39,329 nucleotides of DNA from Staphylococcus petrasii (GCF_002902565.1 NZ_PPRC01000052.1:1-39329), one strand, 5' to 3'; shown: positions 9,884 to 19,830, counted from the stretch's first letter. Made by a program: numbers and translations. The notes: generated by a model from the sequence alone, not told the origin.

Positions 9884-11323
9884 ATGGCACAAAAGAACAA
9901 TAACGTAATATCAATGGTATTTGATGAAGACTTCTATCGTAAAATGGCAGATCAAAAATTTAAGCAACAAGACTATAAAAAAGCAGCGGAGTACTATAAA
10001 AAAGTGCTTGATTTGTCACCAGATGATTTTGATATTCAATTAAACTATACGCATTGTCTTACTAAATTGAATTTAGGTAGACAAGCTGAAAAGCTTTTTT
10101 ACGAGAATATTATTAAAAGAGATCATGTAGAAGAAAGTTATTATCAATTAAGTGAATTAAACATTGAACTTAATGAGCCAAACAAGGCCTTCTTGTTTGG
10201 TATTAATTATGTGATTTTGACTGAAGATAAAGATTATAGAGCAGAATTAGAAAAAACATTCGAAGTCTCTTATATTAGTGAAGAAAAAATAGAATTAGAA
10301 GCACAGTTATTTGCGACACAATTGTTATTCCAATATTTATTTTCACAAGGGCGCTTAGAAGAAGCACGCGCATACATTTTGCAACAAGATAAAGGGATTC
10401 AAGAACATCGTGTCGTGCGTAATTTATTAGCGATGTGCTATTTGTACTTAAGTGAATACGAAACGGCAAAAGAATTATTTGAAACATTATTAAGTGAAGA
10501 TAATTCAGATGTACACGCCTTATGTCACTATACGTTGTTACTTTATAACACTAATGAAACTGAGAAATACCAAAAGTATCTCAAGATTTTAAGCAAAGTT
10601 GTCCCAATGAACGATGATGAAAGTTTTAAATTAGGCATCGTCTTAAGTTATTTAAAACAATATGAAGCGTCACAACAACTCTTATTACCACTGTATAAAA
10701 AGGGTAAGTTCGCTTCAATTCAAATGTTTAATGCTTTAAGCTTTAACTATTATTACCTTGGAAATAAAGAACAAAGTGAATTATTCTGGGACAAGTTATT
10801 ACAGATTTCTAAAGTAGACGTAGGTTACGCACCATGGGTAATAGAAGAAAGTAAACAAATATTTGATCAAAAAATTGAGCCACTATTAATGGACGATAAT
10901 AGCCATTATAGATTATATGGTGTCTTCTTATTAAATCAGTTAAATGGTAAGGAAATTCTTATGACTGAAGAAATTTGGTCAGTCTTAGAAACAATGAATG
11001 ATTATGAAAAACTGTACTTAACTTATTTAGTACAAGGACTTCATTTGAATAAATTAGATTTTATTCACCGTGGGTTACTCAAACTTTACAATAATAAAGA
11101 GTTACGCCAAGACACAGAGCTATTTATAAGCTGGATTGATAAAGGCGAAGGATTAATTGCGAATGAAGTAGATTTAAGTGACGTAGATAGATACGTGGCA
11201 GCGCATGTCTACCTTTATCATCGATACTATGACACCCATATGACTAAAAAAGAAATAATAGAATTATTTAACACTTCAAAATACAAGTTAGATAGCGCGA
11301 TTAATCAGTTATTGAGCATATAA
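9884..11323 (+). CDS. Tetratricopeptide-repeat protein
   Basis: A soluble 479-residue protein made mostly of helical TPR-like repeats; the clearest is near residues 15-50 (AEYYKKVLDLSPDDFDIQLN). No catalytic motif, signal peptide or membrane segment is visible, so it is probably a protein-interaction scaffold. A TPR protein also neighbours trxB in B. subtilis (yvcD). The start has GAGAGGTGA at a good distance from ATG 9884. Function unknown; family assignment rests on the repeat pattern. Confidence 0.85.
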   Translation: MAQKNNNVISMVFDEDFYRKMADQKFKQQDYKKAAEYYKKVLDLSPDDFDIQLNYTHCLTKLNLGRQAEKLFYENIIKRDHVEESYYQLSELNIELNEPNKAFLFGINYVILTEDKDYRAELEKTFEVSYISEEKIELEAQLFATQLLFQYLFSQGRLEEARAYILQQDKGIQEHRVVRNLLAMCYLYLSEYETAKELFETLLSEDNSDVHALCHYTLLLYNTNETEKYQKYLKILSKVVPMNDDESFKLGIVLSYLKQYEASQQLLLPLYKKGKFASIQMFNALSFNYYYLGNKEQSELFWDKLLQISKVDVGYAPWVIEESKQIFDQKIEPLLMDDNSHYRLYGVFLLNQLNGKEILMTEEIWSVLETMNDYEKLYLTYLVQGLHLNKLDFIHRGLLKLYNNKELRQDTELFISWIDKGEGLIANEVDLSDVDRYVAAHVYLYHRYYDTHMTKKEIIELFNTSKYKLDSAINQLLSI

Positions 11324-11329
11324 ATTTAA

Positions 11330-12328
<999 letters not shown>

Positions 12329-12338
12329 GCATAGATTC

Positions 12339-12396
12339 AAGCTAGAATAATGTCTCAATGAACTATTCATTAATGGCATTCTTCTAGCTTTTTTAT
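12339..12396 (+). terminator. Terminator after trxB
   Basis: AAGCTAGAATAATG (12,339-12,352) pairs with CATTCTTCTAGCTT (12,377-12,390) with one mismatch, followed by TTTTTT. Confidence 0.9.
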
Positions 12397-12528
12397 TTGA
12401 AAATGAAACCCCAAAAACAAAACTATCTCGTTAGTTACGTTCCCTTAAACATATGATATTATGAAAGTAAATAGATACTTATGCATACATATTAGACATA
12501 AATATAGACTAACTGAGCGGTGTTCATA

Positions 12529-13455
12529 ATGATAAATCAAACAGACAATGAAACAAGTGAAAAAATTAGCAAAAGTGAATTATTAGTAGTAACCGGATTA
12601 TCAGGCGCAGGTAAATCTGTAGTCATTCAATGTTTAGAAGATATAGGGTTCTTCTGTGTAGACAATTTACCACCTATTTTATTGCCAAAATTTGTAGAAT
12701 TAATGGAACAAGGGAATCCATCATTACAAAAAGTAGCGATAGCCATTGATTTACGTGGTAAAGAATTATTTACGTCATTAGTAGAAGAAATTGATGCAAT
12801 TAAAAGTCGCAACGACGTCATCGTTGATGTAATGTTTTTAGAAGCGGATACTGAAAAACTCATTTCTAGATATAAAGAATCTCGTCGTGCCCACCCATTA
12901 AATGAAAATGGACAAATGTCACTCATCGATTCTATTCTTGAAGAAAGACAACTGCTTTCTAGAATTCGTACTTTTGCAAATTACATTGTAGATACAACCA
13001 ACTTATCAGTTAAAGAATTAAAAGAGAGAGTTAAAAAGAAATTTAAGGATGAAAACTTTAAGTCATTTAGTATCAATGTGACAAGCTTTGGTTTTAAACA
13101 TGGTATTCAAATGGATGCTGACTTAGTATTTGATGTGCGATTTTTACCTAACCCATATTATGTAGAAGACTTGAGACCGATGACAGGGGAAGACGAAGCT
13201 GTTTACAATTATGTTATGAAGTGGAAAGAGACAGAAATCTTTTTTGAAAAGCTAATGGACTTACTAAAATTCATGATTCCAGGGTATAAAAAAGAAGGAA
13301 AAGCTCAGTTAGTCATTGCGATAGGTTGTACAGGCGGACAACATCGTTCAGTAGCGCTAGCTAAGCGTATTGGTCAAGAACTTGACGAAATCTTTGATTA
13401 TAATGTTTATGTTCATCACAGAGATGCACATATTGAAAGTGGCGTGAAAAAATGA
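12529..13455 (+). CDS. rapZ: RNase adapter/nucleotide-binding protein RapZ (YvcJ)
   Basis: A 308-residue RapZ/YvcJ-family protein with a P-loop GLSGAGKS at 23-30 and the conserved C-terminal motif CTGGQHRSV. In E. coli RapZ steers decay of a glmS-regulating small RNA; in B. subtilis YvcJ is an NTPase linked to competence and phosphorylation, so the staphylococcal role is not certain. A GTG at 12,520 is in frame, but GAGCGGTG just upstream of ATG 12,529 favours the latter. Its stop overlaps the yvcK start by 4 bp (ATGA), indicating coupling. Confidence 0.93.
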   Translation: MINQTDNETSEKISKSELLVVTGLSGAGKSVVIQCLEDIGFFCVDNLPPILLPKFVELMEQGNPSLQKVAIAIDLRGKELFTSLVEEIDAIKSRNDVIVDVMFLEADTEKLISRYKESRRAHPLNENGQMSLIDSILEERQLLSRIRTFANYIVDTTNLSVKELKERVKKKFKDENFKSFSINVTSFGFKHGIQMDADLVFDVRFLPNPYYVEDLRPMTGEDEAVYNYVMKWKETEIFFEKLMDLLKFMIPGYKKEGKAQLVIAIGCTGGQHRSVALAKRIGQELDEIFDYNVYVHHRDAHIESGVKK

Positions 13456-14438
13456 AACAGTTAAAAGTCGTACTTATAGGTGGGGGGACAGGCCTATCAG
13501 TATTAGCTAGAGGATTAAGAGAATATCCCATTGATATCACAGCTATTGTTACGGTAGCCGATGATGGGGGGAGCACGGGGAAGATTCGTAATGAAATGGA
13601 TATCCCTGCGCCAGGAGATATTCGCAATGTAATTGCAGCACTTAGTGATGCAGAACCTATATTAGAAGAACTATTCCAATATCGCTTTGAAGAACATCAA
13701 ATTGAGGGGCATTCACTTGGGAACCTTTTATTAGCTGCACTCACTAATATTAAAAATGACTTTGGTCATGCGGTAAAAGAATTAAGTAAAATCTTAAATA
13801 TTAAAGGGAAGGTTATTCCATCTACAAATACTAATGTCATGTTAAATGCCGTTTTAGAAGATGGAGAAATCGTAAAAGGGGAATCTAAAATTCCTCAAAA
13901 AAATAAAAAAATTGAGCGTGTATACTTAGAACCGCCAAACGTTGAACCTATGGAAGAAGCAATAGACGCTCTTGCTGAAGCGGATTTAATTGTGCTAGGG
14001 CCAGGCTCTCTCTACACTAGTGTCATCTCTAACTTATGTGTTAAAGGGATGTCAGACGCTATTTTGAGTTCGAAAGCGCCTAAACTCTATATTGCTAATA
14101 TCATGACACAACCGGGAGAAACTAATAATTATGATGTTTTAGATCATATCAACGCTATTCACGATCATGCTGGTAGGCAGTTCATTGATTATGTGATTTG
14201 TAGCGATGAGAAATATGATGAACAAATTTTAAAACATTATAAAAATCGTCATGCCCAACCAGTAGCTATGAACGAGGATGATTTAACTAAGAATAATATT
14301 AAGATTATTACCTCGTCTAACTTAGTAGAGGTGTATGATCAGAATTTGGTGCGTCATAATACTAAAGTACTCGCTAAATTAATCTATGACTTAGCACTTG
14401 AATTAACAAGTACAATTCAATTTAAACCTAAGAAATAG
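13452..14438 (+). CDS. yvcK: Gluconeogenesis factor YvcK (CofD-like)
   Basis: A 328-residue YvcK-type protein of the CofD superfamily. It has the N-terminal glycine-rich nucleotide-binding motif GGGTGLS, then [10 protein letters not shown] and [11 protein letters not shown], all typical of the family. In B. subtilis YvcK binds UDP-sugars and is needed for growth on gluconeogenic carbon and for cell shape. Its coupling to rapZ and closeness to whiA is the standard Gram-positive cluster. The ATG overlaps the rapZ stop codon. Confidence 0.95.
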   Translation: MKQLKVVLIGGGTGLSVLARGLREYPIDITAIVTVADDGGSTGKIRNEMDIPAPGDIRNVIAALSDAEPILEELFQYRFEEHQIEGHSLGNLLLAALTNIKNDFGHAVKELSKILNIKGKVIPSTNTNVMLNAVLEDGEIVKGESKIPQKNKKIERVYLEPPNVEPMEEAIDALAEADLIVLGPGSLYTSVISNLCVKGMSDAILSSKAPKLYIANIMTQPGETNNYDVLDHINAIHDHAGRQFIDYVICSDEKYDEQILKHYKNRHAQPVAMNEDDLTKNNIKIITSSNLVEVYDQNLVRHNTKVLAKLIYDLALELTSTIQFKPKK

Positions 14439-14445
14439 TATACCG

Positions 14446-14474
14446 TTTTTACACTTTGAAAATTATGATACAAT
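14446..14474 (+). promoter_or_regulatory. Extended -10 promoter of whiA
   Basis: TTTTTA (14,446-14,451), 17 bp, then TACAAT (14,469-14,474) preceded by TGA, giving TGATACAAT. It lies about 105 bp upstream of whiA, just after the yvcK stop codon. Confidence 0.55.
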
Positions 14475-14579
14475 AGAGAGCATGTGTTTATAAATAATTA
14501 ATTACGATAACTTAATGAATTTTGGAATGTTAATTACATATATTTATGATATTGATTAGAAAGGAAGGTAAACTAGGCG

Positions 14580-15524
14580 ATGAGTTTTGCATCAGATATG
14601 AAAAATGAACTAACACGTATAGAAGTAGATGAAAGCAACGCTAAAGCGGAACTTAGCGCATTAATCCGTATGAACGGTGCCCTCAGTCTATCTAATCAAC
14701 AATTTGTAATTAATGTTCAAACTGAAAATGCGACAACCGCACGTCGTATTTACTCATTAATTAAACGAATATTTAATGTTGAAATTGAAATATTAGTACG
14801 TAAGAAGATGAAATTAAAGAAAAATAATATTTATATTTGTCGTACTAAAGTAAGAGCTAGAGAAATTCTTGATGAACTTGGAATATTAAAAAATGGTATC
14901 TTTGTACATGATATTGACGCAAGTATGATTAAAGATGATGAAATGCGTAGAAGTTATTTACGTGGCGCGTTTTTAGCAGGTGGCTCTGTAAATAATCCAG
15001 AAACTTCTTCGTATCATCTAGAAATATTTTCCCAATATGAGAACCATTCCGAAGGGTTAACCAAGCTAATGAACAGTTATGGTTTAAATGCTAAACACTT
15101 AGAACGTAAAAAGGGAAGTATAGCTTACTTAAAAGAAGCGGAAAAAATCTCTGAATTTCTTAGCTTAATAGGGGGCTATCAAGCACTATTAAAATTTGAA
15201 GATGTGCGCATAGTTAGAGATATGAGAAACTCAGTAAATCGCTTAGTAAACTGTGAAACCGCTAATTTAAATAAAACGGTAAGTGCAGCGATGAAACAAG
15301 TACAAAGCATCCAACTTATCGATGAAGAAATTGGCATTGAAAACCTTCCAGATCGCTTAAGAGAAATTGCTAAATTACGTGTAGAACATCAAGAAATTTC
15401 ATTAAAAGAACTAGGGGAAATGGTCTCAACAGGACCTATTTCGAAATCAGGCGTCAACCATCGCTTGAGAAAATTAAACGAACTAGCTGATAAAATACGT
15501 AGCGGCGAGAAAATAGAATTATAA
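14580..15524 (+). CDS. whiA: DNA-binding protein WhiA
   Basis: A 314-residue WhiA protein with an N-terminal LAGLIDADG-like fold (it contains [17 protein letters not shown] near 120-135) and a C-terminal helix-turn-helix (about 225-310, with [19 protein letters not shown]). It regulates sporulation in Streptomyces; in non-sporulating Firmicutes it affects cell division and chromosome segregation. AAGGAAGG at 14,561-14,568 precedes ATG 14,580. It has its own likely promoter and a strong terminator, so it may be expressed apart from rapZ-yvcK. Confidence 0.96.
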   Translation: MSFASDMKNELTRIEVDESNAKAELSALIRMNGALSLSNQQFVINVQTENATTARRIYSLIKRIFNVEIEILVRKKMKLKKNNIYICRTKVRAREILDELGILKNGIFVHDIDASMIKDDEMRRSYLRGAFLAGGSVNNPETSSYHLEIFSQYENHSEGLTKLMNSYGLNAKHLERKKGSIAYLKEAEKISEFLSLIGGYQALLKFEDVRIVRDMRNSVNRLVNCETANLNKTVSAAMKQVQSIQLIDEEIGIENLPDRLREIAKLRVEHQEISLKELGEMVSTGPISKSGVNHRLRKLNELADKIRSGEKIEL

Positions 15525-15533
15525 ATGTGAAAC

Positions 15534-15572
15534 AAGGTATTTTTGAAGATTACTCAAAAATACCTTTTTTAT
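15534..15572 (+). terminator. Terminator after whiA
   Basis: AAGGTATTTTTGA (15,534-15,546) pairs perfectly with TCAAAAATACCTT (15,554-15,566), followed by a T-run. Confidence 0.93.
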
Positions 15573-15801
15573 ATAGGATAATGTTGCAGTATTTGTAAAC
15601 TTTAGGTAGCAAAATTTATTCATAAATAATCTGTTGGATTTGTCCATGAGAGTAGAAATCACACCATAAGGGGATTTCGAAATCATGCTTTTTTTAAGTA
15701 GGGAAAATGGTTTAAAAATATAATCAAAGATAACGTACTACATCAAAATATTTATATAAATGCATTTAAATTATAAAAAATTGTGGAATATACTATATTA
15801 G
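15573..15801. other. AT-rich intergenic DNA, no gene seen
   Basis: I see no open frame with a ribosome binding site here. The only structure is GATTTCGAAATC, a 12-bp perfect palindrome near 15,675-15,686, followed by TTTTTTT about ten bases later. On the minus strand AATATAGTATATT then CCACAATTTTTT might weakly terminate the tRNA transcript. Confidence 0.4.
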
Positions 15802-15873
15802 CCCCCCCGAAAGGAATCGAACCTTTATTATAAGAACCGGAATCTTATGTGCTATCCATTACACTACGGGGAG
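15802..15873 (-). tRNA. tRNA-Arg, anticodon CCG
   Basis: Read on the minus strand, the acceptor stem is CTCCCCG/CGGGGGG with discriminator G. The D stem is GTGT/GCAC, the anticodon stem TAAGA/TCTTA encloses TTCCGGT (anticodon CCG, reading CGG), and the T arm is AAAGG-TTCGATT-CCTTT. The 3' CCA is not encoded. It is a single tRNA gene, convergent with whiA and divergent from clpP. CGG is rare in such an AT-rich genome. Confidence 0.95.
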
Positions 15874-15977
15874 AGAATATTAAAAGCCGAATTTCTGTAC
15901 TATTTGTGATTTTAAAAGTACAATCTGTATGTATGTTTATAGTACAAAAAATTAAAAAAATGCGTCAATAGTTAATT

Positions 15978-15994
15978 TTTGACCATATTTGACT
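15978..15994 (-). promoter_or_regulatory. CtsR operator of clpP
   Basis: TTTGACCATATTTGACT reads on the minus strand as AGTCAAA-TAT-GGTCAAA, an exact match to the CtsR heptad direct repeat (A/G)GTCAAA NAN (A/G)GTCAAA. It overlaps the clpP -35 box, so clpP should be derepressed by heat and protein-folding stress. Confidence 0.92.
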
Positions 15995-16007
15995 TTTGTT
16001 GTAAAAT
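15979..16007 (+). promoter_or_regulatory. clpP promoter
   Basis: TTGACC (15,979-15,984), a 17-bp spacer and TAAAAT (16,002-16,007), 35 bp before the clpP ATG. The -35 lies inside the CtsR box. Confidence 0.85.
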
Positions 16008-16041
16008 GAGTACAACAGTTAATTACAAGGAGGAAATATAA

Positions 16042-16635
16042 ATGAATTTAATTCCTACAGTTATTGAAACAACAAATCGTGGCGAACGTGCTTACGATAT
16101 TTATTCACGTTTATTAAAAGACCGTATCATCATGTTAGGTTCAGCAATTGATGATAACGTAGCAAACTCAATTGTATCACAATTATTATTCTTACAAGCT
16201 CAAGACTCTGAAAAAGATATTTATCTATATATTAACTCTCCAGGCGGTAGCGTGACTGCTGGATTTGCGATTTATGATACTATCCAACACATCAAACCAG
16301 ATGTACAAACAATTTGTATTGGTATGGCTGCTTCAATGGGTTCATTCTTATTAGCTGCTGGTGCAAAAGGTAAACGTTTCGCATTACCTAACGCTGAAGT
16401 AATGATTCACCAACCATTAGGTGGTGCTCAAGGTCAAGCAACTGAAATCGAAATCGCTGCTAACCATATCTTAAAAACTCGTGAAAAATTAAACAGAATT
16501 TTAGCTGAACGTACTGGTCAAAGTATTGAAAAAATCCAAAAAGATACTGATCGTGATAACTTCTTAACAGCTGATGAAGCTAAAGAATATGGTTTAATTG
16601 ATGGTGTAATGCAACCTGAAGATCAAAATAAATAA
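16042..16635 (+). CDS. clpP: ATP-dependent Clp protease proteolytic subunit
   Basis: ClpP forms the tetradecameric serine-protease chamber that works with ClpX and ClpC to degrade misfolded, tmRNA-tagged and regulatory proteins. The 197 residues carry the full catalytic triad: Ser98 in GMAASMGS, His123 in MIHQP and Asp172. AAGGAGG just upstream gives a very strong ribosome binding site for ATG 16,042. It is monocistronic, between a CtsR-controlled promoter and a strong terminator. Its links within this window are to smpB/ssrA, whose tagged products ClpXP degrades. Confidence 0.98.
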   Translation: MNLIPTVIETTNRGERAYDIYSRLLKDRIIMLGSAIDDNVANSIVSQLLFLQAQDSEKDIYLYINSPGGSVTAGFAIYDTIQHIKPDVQTICIGMAASMGSFLLAAGAKGKRFALPNAEVMIHQPLGGAQGQATEIEIAANHILKTREKLNRILAERTGQSIEKIQKDTDRDNFLTADEAKEYGLIDGVMQPEDQNK

Positions 16636-16651
16636 GTTGAATTAATATTTA

Positions 16652-16687
16652 AGAGGGAACGCCGTAACTGGCGCTCCCTCTTTTTTT
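16652..16687 (+). terminator. Terminator after clpP
   Basis: AGAGGGAACGCC pairs with GGCGCTCCCTCT around a 6-nt loop and runs into eight T residues. It ends right before the convergent small gene at 16,692. Confidence 0.95.
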
Positions 16688-16691
16688 ATGC

Positions 16692-16880
16692 TTATCTAGA
16701 ATTTTTTGACGCTTTTAAAAATAATCTAACTGATACAACTAGTAAAAGTATACCTATGATTAAGAAAAATATAGACATTATGATAATCGCTATATTATTT
16801 TCAAAAGCAAATATACCATTCAAAATAAGAAATATGCTTGCAATAATAAGCAAAATATAGGTTAACTTGTTGTCATTCAT
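16692..16880 (-). CDS. Small two-helix membrane protein, unknown function
   Basis: A 62-residue protein, nearly all of it hydrophobic: two predicted transmembrane segments (about 8-28 and 31-53) and a basic C-terminal tail ending KASKNSR. I do not recognise a family. AGGAG at 16,890-16,894 gives a proper ribosome binding site. It follows the SDR39U1-like gene by 18 bp on the same strand, so they form a two-gene operon. Reality as a gene is well supported by the binding site and spacing; function is open. Confidence 0.7.
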   Translation of the reverse strand: MNDNKLTYILLIIASIFLILNGIFAFENNIAIIIMSIFFLIIGILLLVVSVRLFLKASKNSR

Positions 16881-16898
16881 GGTATCAAACTCCTATGT

Positions 16899-17798
16899 TT
16901 ACTTGCCAATTAAATCTTCAAGAGCTACCTTCAGATTAGGATATTTAAAATCAAAATCTAACGCATCAAGTTTATTTGGTAGGACTTTTTGCGTGTCTAA
17001 TACAACTGTAGACATTTGTCCTAAAGCTGCTCTCATGGCTAAGGCTGGAACCCATGTTTCATGTGGTCGATGCATAACGCGACCAAGCGTATAACCAAAT
17101 AAGTTTTGACGTTCAGGCATTGGTGCTGCCATATTGAAAGGTCCTTTAGCAGTTGGTTCATTGATCGTGAATAAAATAGCTCGAACTAAGTCATCAATAT
17201 GAATCCAAGAATACCATTGACGGCCAGAGCCTAATTTACCGCCTACATAGAATTTATATGGCAATTTCATCATTGGAAGAGAGCCACCTTCGTCAGATAG
17301 AATCATACTAAATCTACCTAACACAACACGAGTACCGAACTCTTCAAATTTTTTAGCAATACGTTCCCATTGATATACTACATCTGATAAGAAATCGAAT
17401 GGAAGCGTATGGTATTGCTCAGTATATGTGTGATGTAAGCTTGGAGGATAATAGCCCATAGCACTTGCATTAAATAATACTTCAGGCTTTTTAGAACGAT
17501 TTTTAAATAAATCAACTAAAGCTTGTGTGGATTGGATACGGCTAATCATAATTGTCTGTTTATATGACTCAGTCCATCGTTTGTTTAATGATGCACCTGC
17601 AAGGTTGATGACCACATCAATGTCTGGAACTTGTTCTTCCCAGCCATCTTTCGACCAATTTATATATGAAATTTTAGGCTCATCACTTTCTTTATCACTA
17701 CGCGTTAAAATAGTGATATGCGCATCTTGCTTTTTAATTTCTTCAACTAAGTGGTTGCCTACCATTCCTGTGCCACCGGTAATAAGATATTGTTTCAT
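16899..17798 (-). CDS. SDR39U1-family (TIGR01777) NAD(P)-binding epimerase-like protein
   Basis: A 299-residue extended SDR protein starting [17 protein letters not shown], with the GGTGMVG Rossmann motif at residues 8-14. The internal motifs [14 protein letters not shown] and R-x-S-M-I-L are typical of the family once called cell-division inhibitor SulA homologues. Its substrate is unknown. GAGGTG just before ATG (17,798 on the minus strand) gives a good ribosome binding site. In S. aureus a homologue lies in the same place next to clpP. Confidence 0.9.
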   Translation of the reverse strand: MKQYLITGGTGMVGNHLVEEIKKQDAHITILTRSDKESDEPKISYINWSKDGWEEQVPDIDVVINLAGASLNKRWTESYKQTIMISRIQSTQALVDLFKNRSKKPEVLFNASAMGYYPPSLHHTYTEQYHTLPFDFLSDVVYQWERIAKKFEEFGTRVVLGRFSMILSDEGGSLPMMKLPYKFYVGGKLGSGRQWYSWIHIDDLVRAILFTINEPTAKGPFNMAAPMPERQNLFGYTLGRVMHRPHETWVPALAMRAALGQMSTVVLDTQKVLPNKLDALDFDFKYPNLKVALEDLIGK

Positions 17799-17928
17799 GT
17801 TTACACCTCGTTTAAATAATTTTTTGATTCTAATAACACACTATTTTGTTCAAATAATGTCCAATGATTAGTCAATAATATGTCATTTCCTAAGCTGTAA
17901 ACCTGATTATTTCTTGAAAAATTTAAGA

Positions 17929-17934
17929 TATAAT
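17929..17934 (+). promoter_or_regulatory. -10 box of the candidate small RNA
   Basis: Perfect TATAAT seven bases before the proposed RNA start at 17,941. The -35 region is poor. Confidence 0.55.
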
Positions 17935-17940
17935 AAAGGA

Positions 17941-18056
17941 GAACCTTCGCATACTATTAACATCTTTCAATTACTATTAGTATACCCATAATTAGCGAAG
18001 GTCAATTTTGACTCCCTTTAGTAATGACCCATACGTTAATCGTATGGGTTTATTGT
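17941..18056 (+). ncRNA. Candidate trans-acting small RNA, possibly RsaH-like
   Basis: A transcript of about 115 nt is implied by a perfect TATAAT, no start codon with a ribosome binding site, and strong folding. ACCTTCGC (17,943-17,950) pairs with GCGAAGGT (17,995-18,002), and inside it ATACTA pairs with TAGTAT. GTCAA/TTGAC can form a second small hairpin. An unpaired TCCC (18,013-18,016) follows, then a terminator ACCCATACG/CGTATGGGT with TTTATT. A UCCC single-stranded motif plus a Rho-independent end is the layout of the staphylococcal Rsa RNAs. From memory RsaH maps near this gene neighbourhood in S. aureus, but I could not verify that. Confidence 0.7.
18027..18056 (+). terminator. Terminator of the candidate small RNA
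   Basis: ACCCATACG (18,027-18,035), loop TTAAT, CGTATGGGT (18,041-18,049), then TTTATTG. Confidence 0.88.
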
Positions 18057-18071
18057 ATATCTATTATAGTA

Positions 18072-18251
18072 CTAATAAAAAATTTTTAAGAACAATATGA
18101 TTAAAAGAATAAAAATAATTGATAATAGTAAAAAATCAAAGGAAGATGTTTTATCCTCATCATAATGGTCATTATTTATCATCATCGATTTAAGTTTAGT
18201 CTTACTTGTAGTGCTATTATCAAAGCCTTCTTCTGAAAAGTTTTCATGCAT
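18072..18251 (-). CDS. Small tail-anchored membrane protein, unknown function
   Basis: A 59-residue protein with a polar, acidic N-terminal half (MHENFSEEGFDNSTTSK...) and one hydrophobic C-terminal segment ending LFLKIFY, so a cytoplasmic domain with a C-terminal membrane anchor is likely. The frame extends to a GTG at 18,260; neither start has a strong ribosome binding site (GAGAG lies 10 nt before the ATG at 18,251). No family recognised. It converges with the candidate small RNA. Existence is likely rather than certain. Confidence 0.5.
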   Translation of the reverse strand: MHENFSEEGFDNSTTSKTKLKSMMINNDHYDEDKTSSFDFLLLSIIFILLIILFLKIFY

Positions 18252-18505
18252 CCTTATCACGCTCTCAAATTTAGAATTAGATAACTTATTTAAATTTAGT
18301 GTTTGTAAGTACTTATGATGTTATCATATATAAGAGATTATATATGATATTTATTTTGCAACCTAATTCTTTCAATGTGATTTTTTTAGGTAATTGCTGT
18401 AAAATTATATGCTACATTCATAGAAATGTACCACTATGTTTAAATGTGGAAAATCATATAACTTGGAAAAATAAAAATTAAGATGACGGAGGCAGACAAT
18501 TAAAA

Positions 18506-19282
18506 ATGAGTAGTATTTCAAAAATTATCAGTACAATTGTCATTTTACTTTTACTCATAGGACTAGGTTTTGCTATTTTTTCATTTGTAGACAATTCAAA
18601 ACGTGGAAATGAACGTTTAAGTAATCAAAGTACAGAAAAGCATAAAGATAGTGATAAAAAAGATGATAAGAAAGATAAAAAAGATAAAGATAGTGACAAA
18701 AAAGATAAATCTAAAGATAAGTCAGATAGTGAAAAAGGAACTCGATCAAAAGAAGATAATTCAGCACAAAACGATGAACAGTACAATGCAGATGTCGTTG
18801 ATCAAGGCAATGTAGGAACACGACAAGCACCTAAAACGCAAGAAACACAACAAGCTACACCATCTTCACAACAAAACACGCAACAAATACCACGTACGAG
18901 AGAAACAAGGAATGAAACTAATACTAAACAACAAAAATCAACTCAGAACACTACACAAAATAAACAAACAGACACTCAAGAACAACCAACACAGGAACGA
19001 GAGGAGAACGATAATAACTCTTCTCAATCTAATACTACACATTCTGGTTCAGCCTCAAATAATAATAACAACAATAATGATGCAGCAACTAGCCAGTCAT
19101 CTCCTAGAACAAATCAAACACCAAGTGCTAACAGAACACAAGAAGCGAATACACAAGAAGCTTCAACGCAACAACAAGCTACTCAACAAAGATCAACTCA
19201 ACAGTCGGTACAACGTAGTACTACACAATCTCAAAATCAGAGCCAACAATCACAGTCATCAAATGGAAACGATAATGATTAA
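18506..19282 (+). CDS. Membrane-anchored low-complexity (Lys/Asp then Gln/Thr/Asn) protein
   Basis: A 258-residue protein with one N-terminal transmembrane helix (about 6-29, LLLLIGLGFAIFSF) and no lipobox. It has a block of Lys/Asp repeats (about 45-90, DKKDDKKDKKDKD...) and then a long Gln/Thr/Asn/Ser-rich tail to the end. There is no enzyme motif. The charged, disordered region would extend outside the membrane, perhaps into the wall. GGAGG at 18,488-18,492 is 13 nt from the ATG, rather far. It shares architecture with the proteins at 35,160 and 38,465. Function unknown; a gene with its own terminator is well supported. Confidence 0.75.
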   Translation: MSSISKIISTIVILLLLIGLGFAIFSFVDNSKRGNERLSNQSTEKHKDSDKKDDKKDKKDKDSDKKDKSKDKSDSEKGTRSKEDNSAQNDEQYNADVVDQGNVGTRQAPKTQETQQATPSSQQNTQQIPRTRETRNETNTKQQKSTQNTTQNKQTDTQEQPTQEREENDNNSSQSNTTHSGSASNNNNNNNDAATSQSSPRTNQTPSANRTQEANTQEASTQQQATQQRSTQQSVQRSTTQSQNQSQQSQSSNGNDND

Positions 19283-19293
19283 ATGTGTTAAAG

Positions 19294-19331
19294 AAACGCC
19301 CTTCAACGTAAAAAGTTGGAGGGCGTTTTTG
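19294..19331 (+). terminator. Terminator after the low-complexity protein gene
   Basis: AACGCCCTTCAAC pairs with GTTGGAGGGCGTT with one mismatch, followed by TTTTTG. Confidence 0.92.
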
Positions 19332-19379
19332 TATGAGAATTCACTATTAATACAAATTAGCATGTATATGCACTTTTAA

Positions 19380-19598
19380 CTAGAACATCCAATTAAGTAA
19401 AAAAGTTAATATGATTGAAAGAATTACAGAAATAAAAATAGAAGAAAGACAACCAAAAGGACAGCCACAACCATATCGATAATGGATAGATGAAGAGTTT
19501 TCAAAATTATCTCTTTCATTTCTAAAATAATTATTATCTTTATATCTACGATCAGATGGGTCAATGACCTCAACTTTATCCCGTTCTTCTTGACTCAT
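19380..19598 (-). CDS. Small membrane protein with a Cys-rich GCGCPFGC motif
   Basis: A 72-residue protein: a charged N-terminal domain (about 1-40, MSQEERDKVEVIDPSDRRYK...), a cysteine cluster YGCGCPFGCL near 42-51, then one hydrophobic C-terminal helix (about 52-72). The cysteines lie at the membrane edge and could bind a metal or be lipidated; both are inference. GAGGAGGGC just upstream is a strong ribosome binding site, so it is a real gene. I do not recognise a named family. Confidence 0.75.
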   Translation of the reverse strand: MSQEERDKVEVIDPSDRRYKDNNYFRNERDNFENSSSIHYRYGCGCPFGCLSSIFISVILSIILTFLLNWMF

Positions 19599-19800
19599 GT
19601 TTAGCCCTCCTCATATATTTACTTTATTTTAAACTAAAAATATTGCAAAAATAAAATAAAAACAATTCGCATAACAAATTAAAAGGAAGGGTAATATTTT
19701 AAAATAAGAAGATTTTGACACCTAAATATGAATAAAAAATGTACCAATTATACTCTTTCGGAATAATTTTACAGATAATTTAAAATATTAGAGTTTTTCT
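19599..19800. other. AT-rich intergenic DNA upstream of the cggR promoter, no gene seen
   Basis: No supported open frame on either strand. A TTGACA occurs near 19,714, but no -10 box at the right distance follows it. The start regions of the minus-strand gene ending at 19,598 and of cggR share this spacer. Confidence 0.4.
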
Positions 19801-19801
19801 C

Positions 19802-19830
19802 TTGCAATTTCATAACTACAATAGTACTAT
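19802..19830 (+). promoter_or_regulatory. cggR-gapA operon promoter
   Basis: TTGCAA (19,802-19,807), a 17-bp spacer and TACTAT (19,825-19,830). The -10 sits in a perfect 14-bp palindrome CAATAGTACTATTG (19,819-19,832), and CTTGCAAT/ATTGCAAG forms an outer inverted repeat (19,801-19,836). Confidence 0.7.

Noticed and set aside
18299..18481. 60-codon plus-strand frame upstream of the low-complexity protein gene
   Set aside because: It starts at GTG with no ribosome binding site, has no domain-like pattern, and lies in AT-rich spacer overlapping the promoter region of the next gene.
18912..19379. 155-codon plus-strand frame rich in Leu, Ile and His
   Set aside because: It is a frame-shifted shadow of the CAA/ACA-rich repeats of the gene at 18,506-19,282 and has no ribosome binding site.
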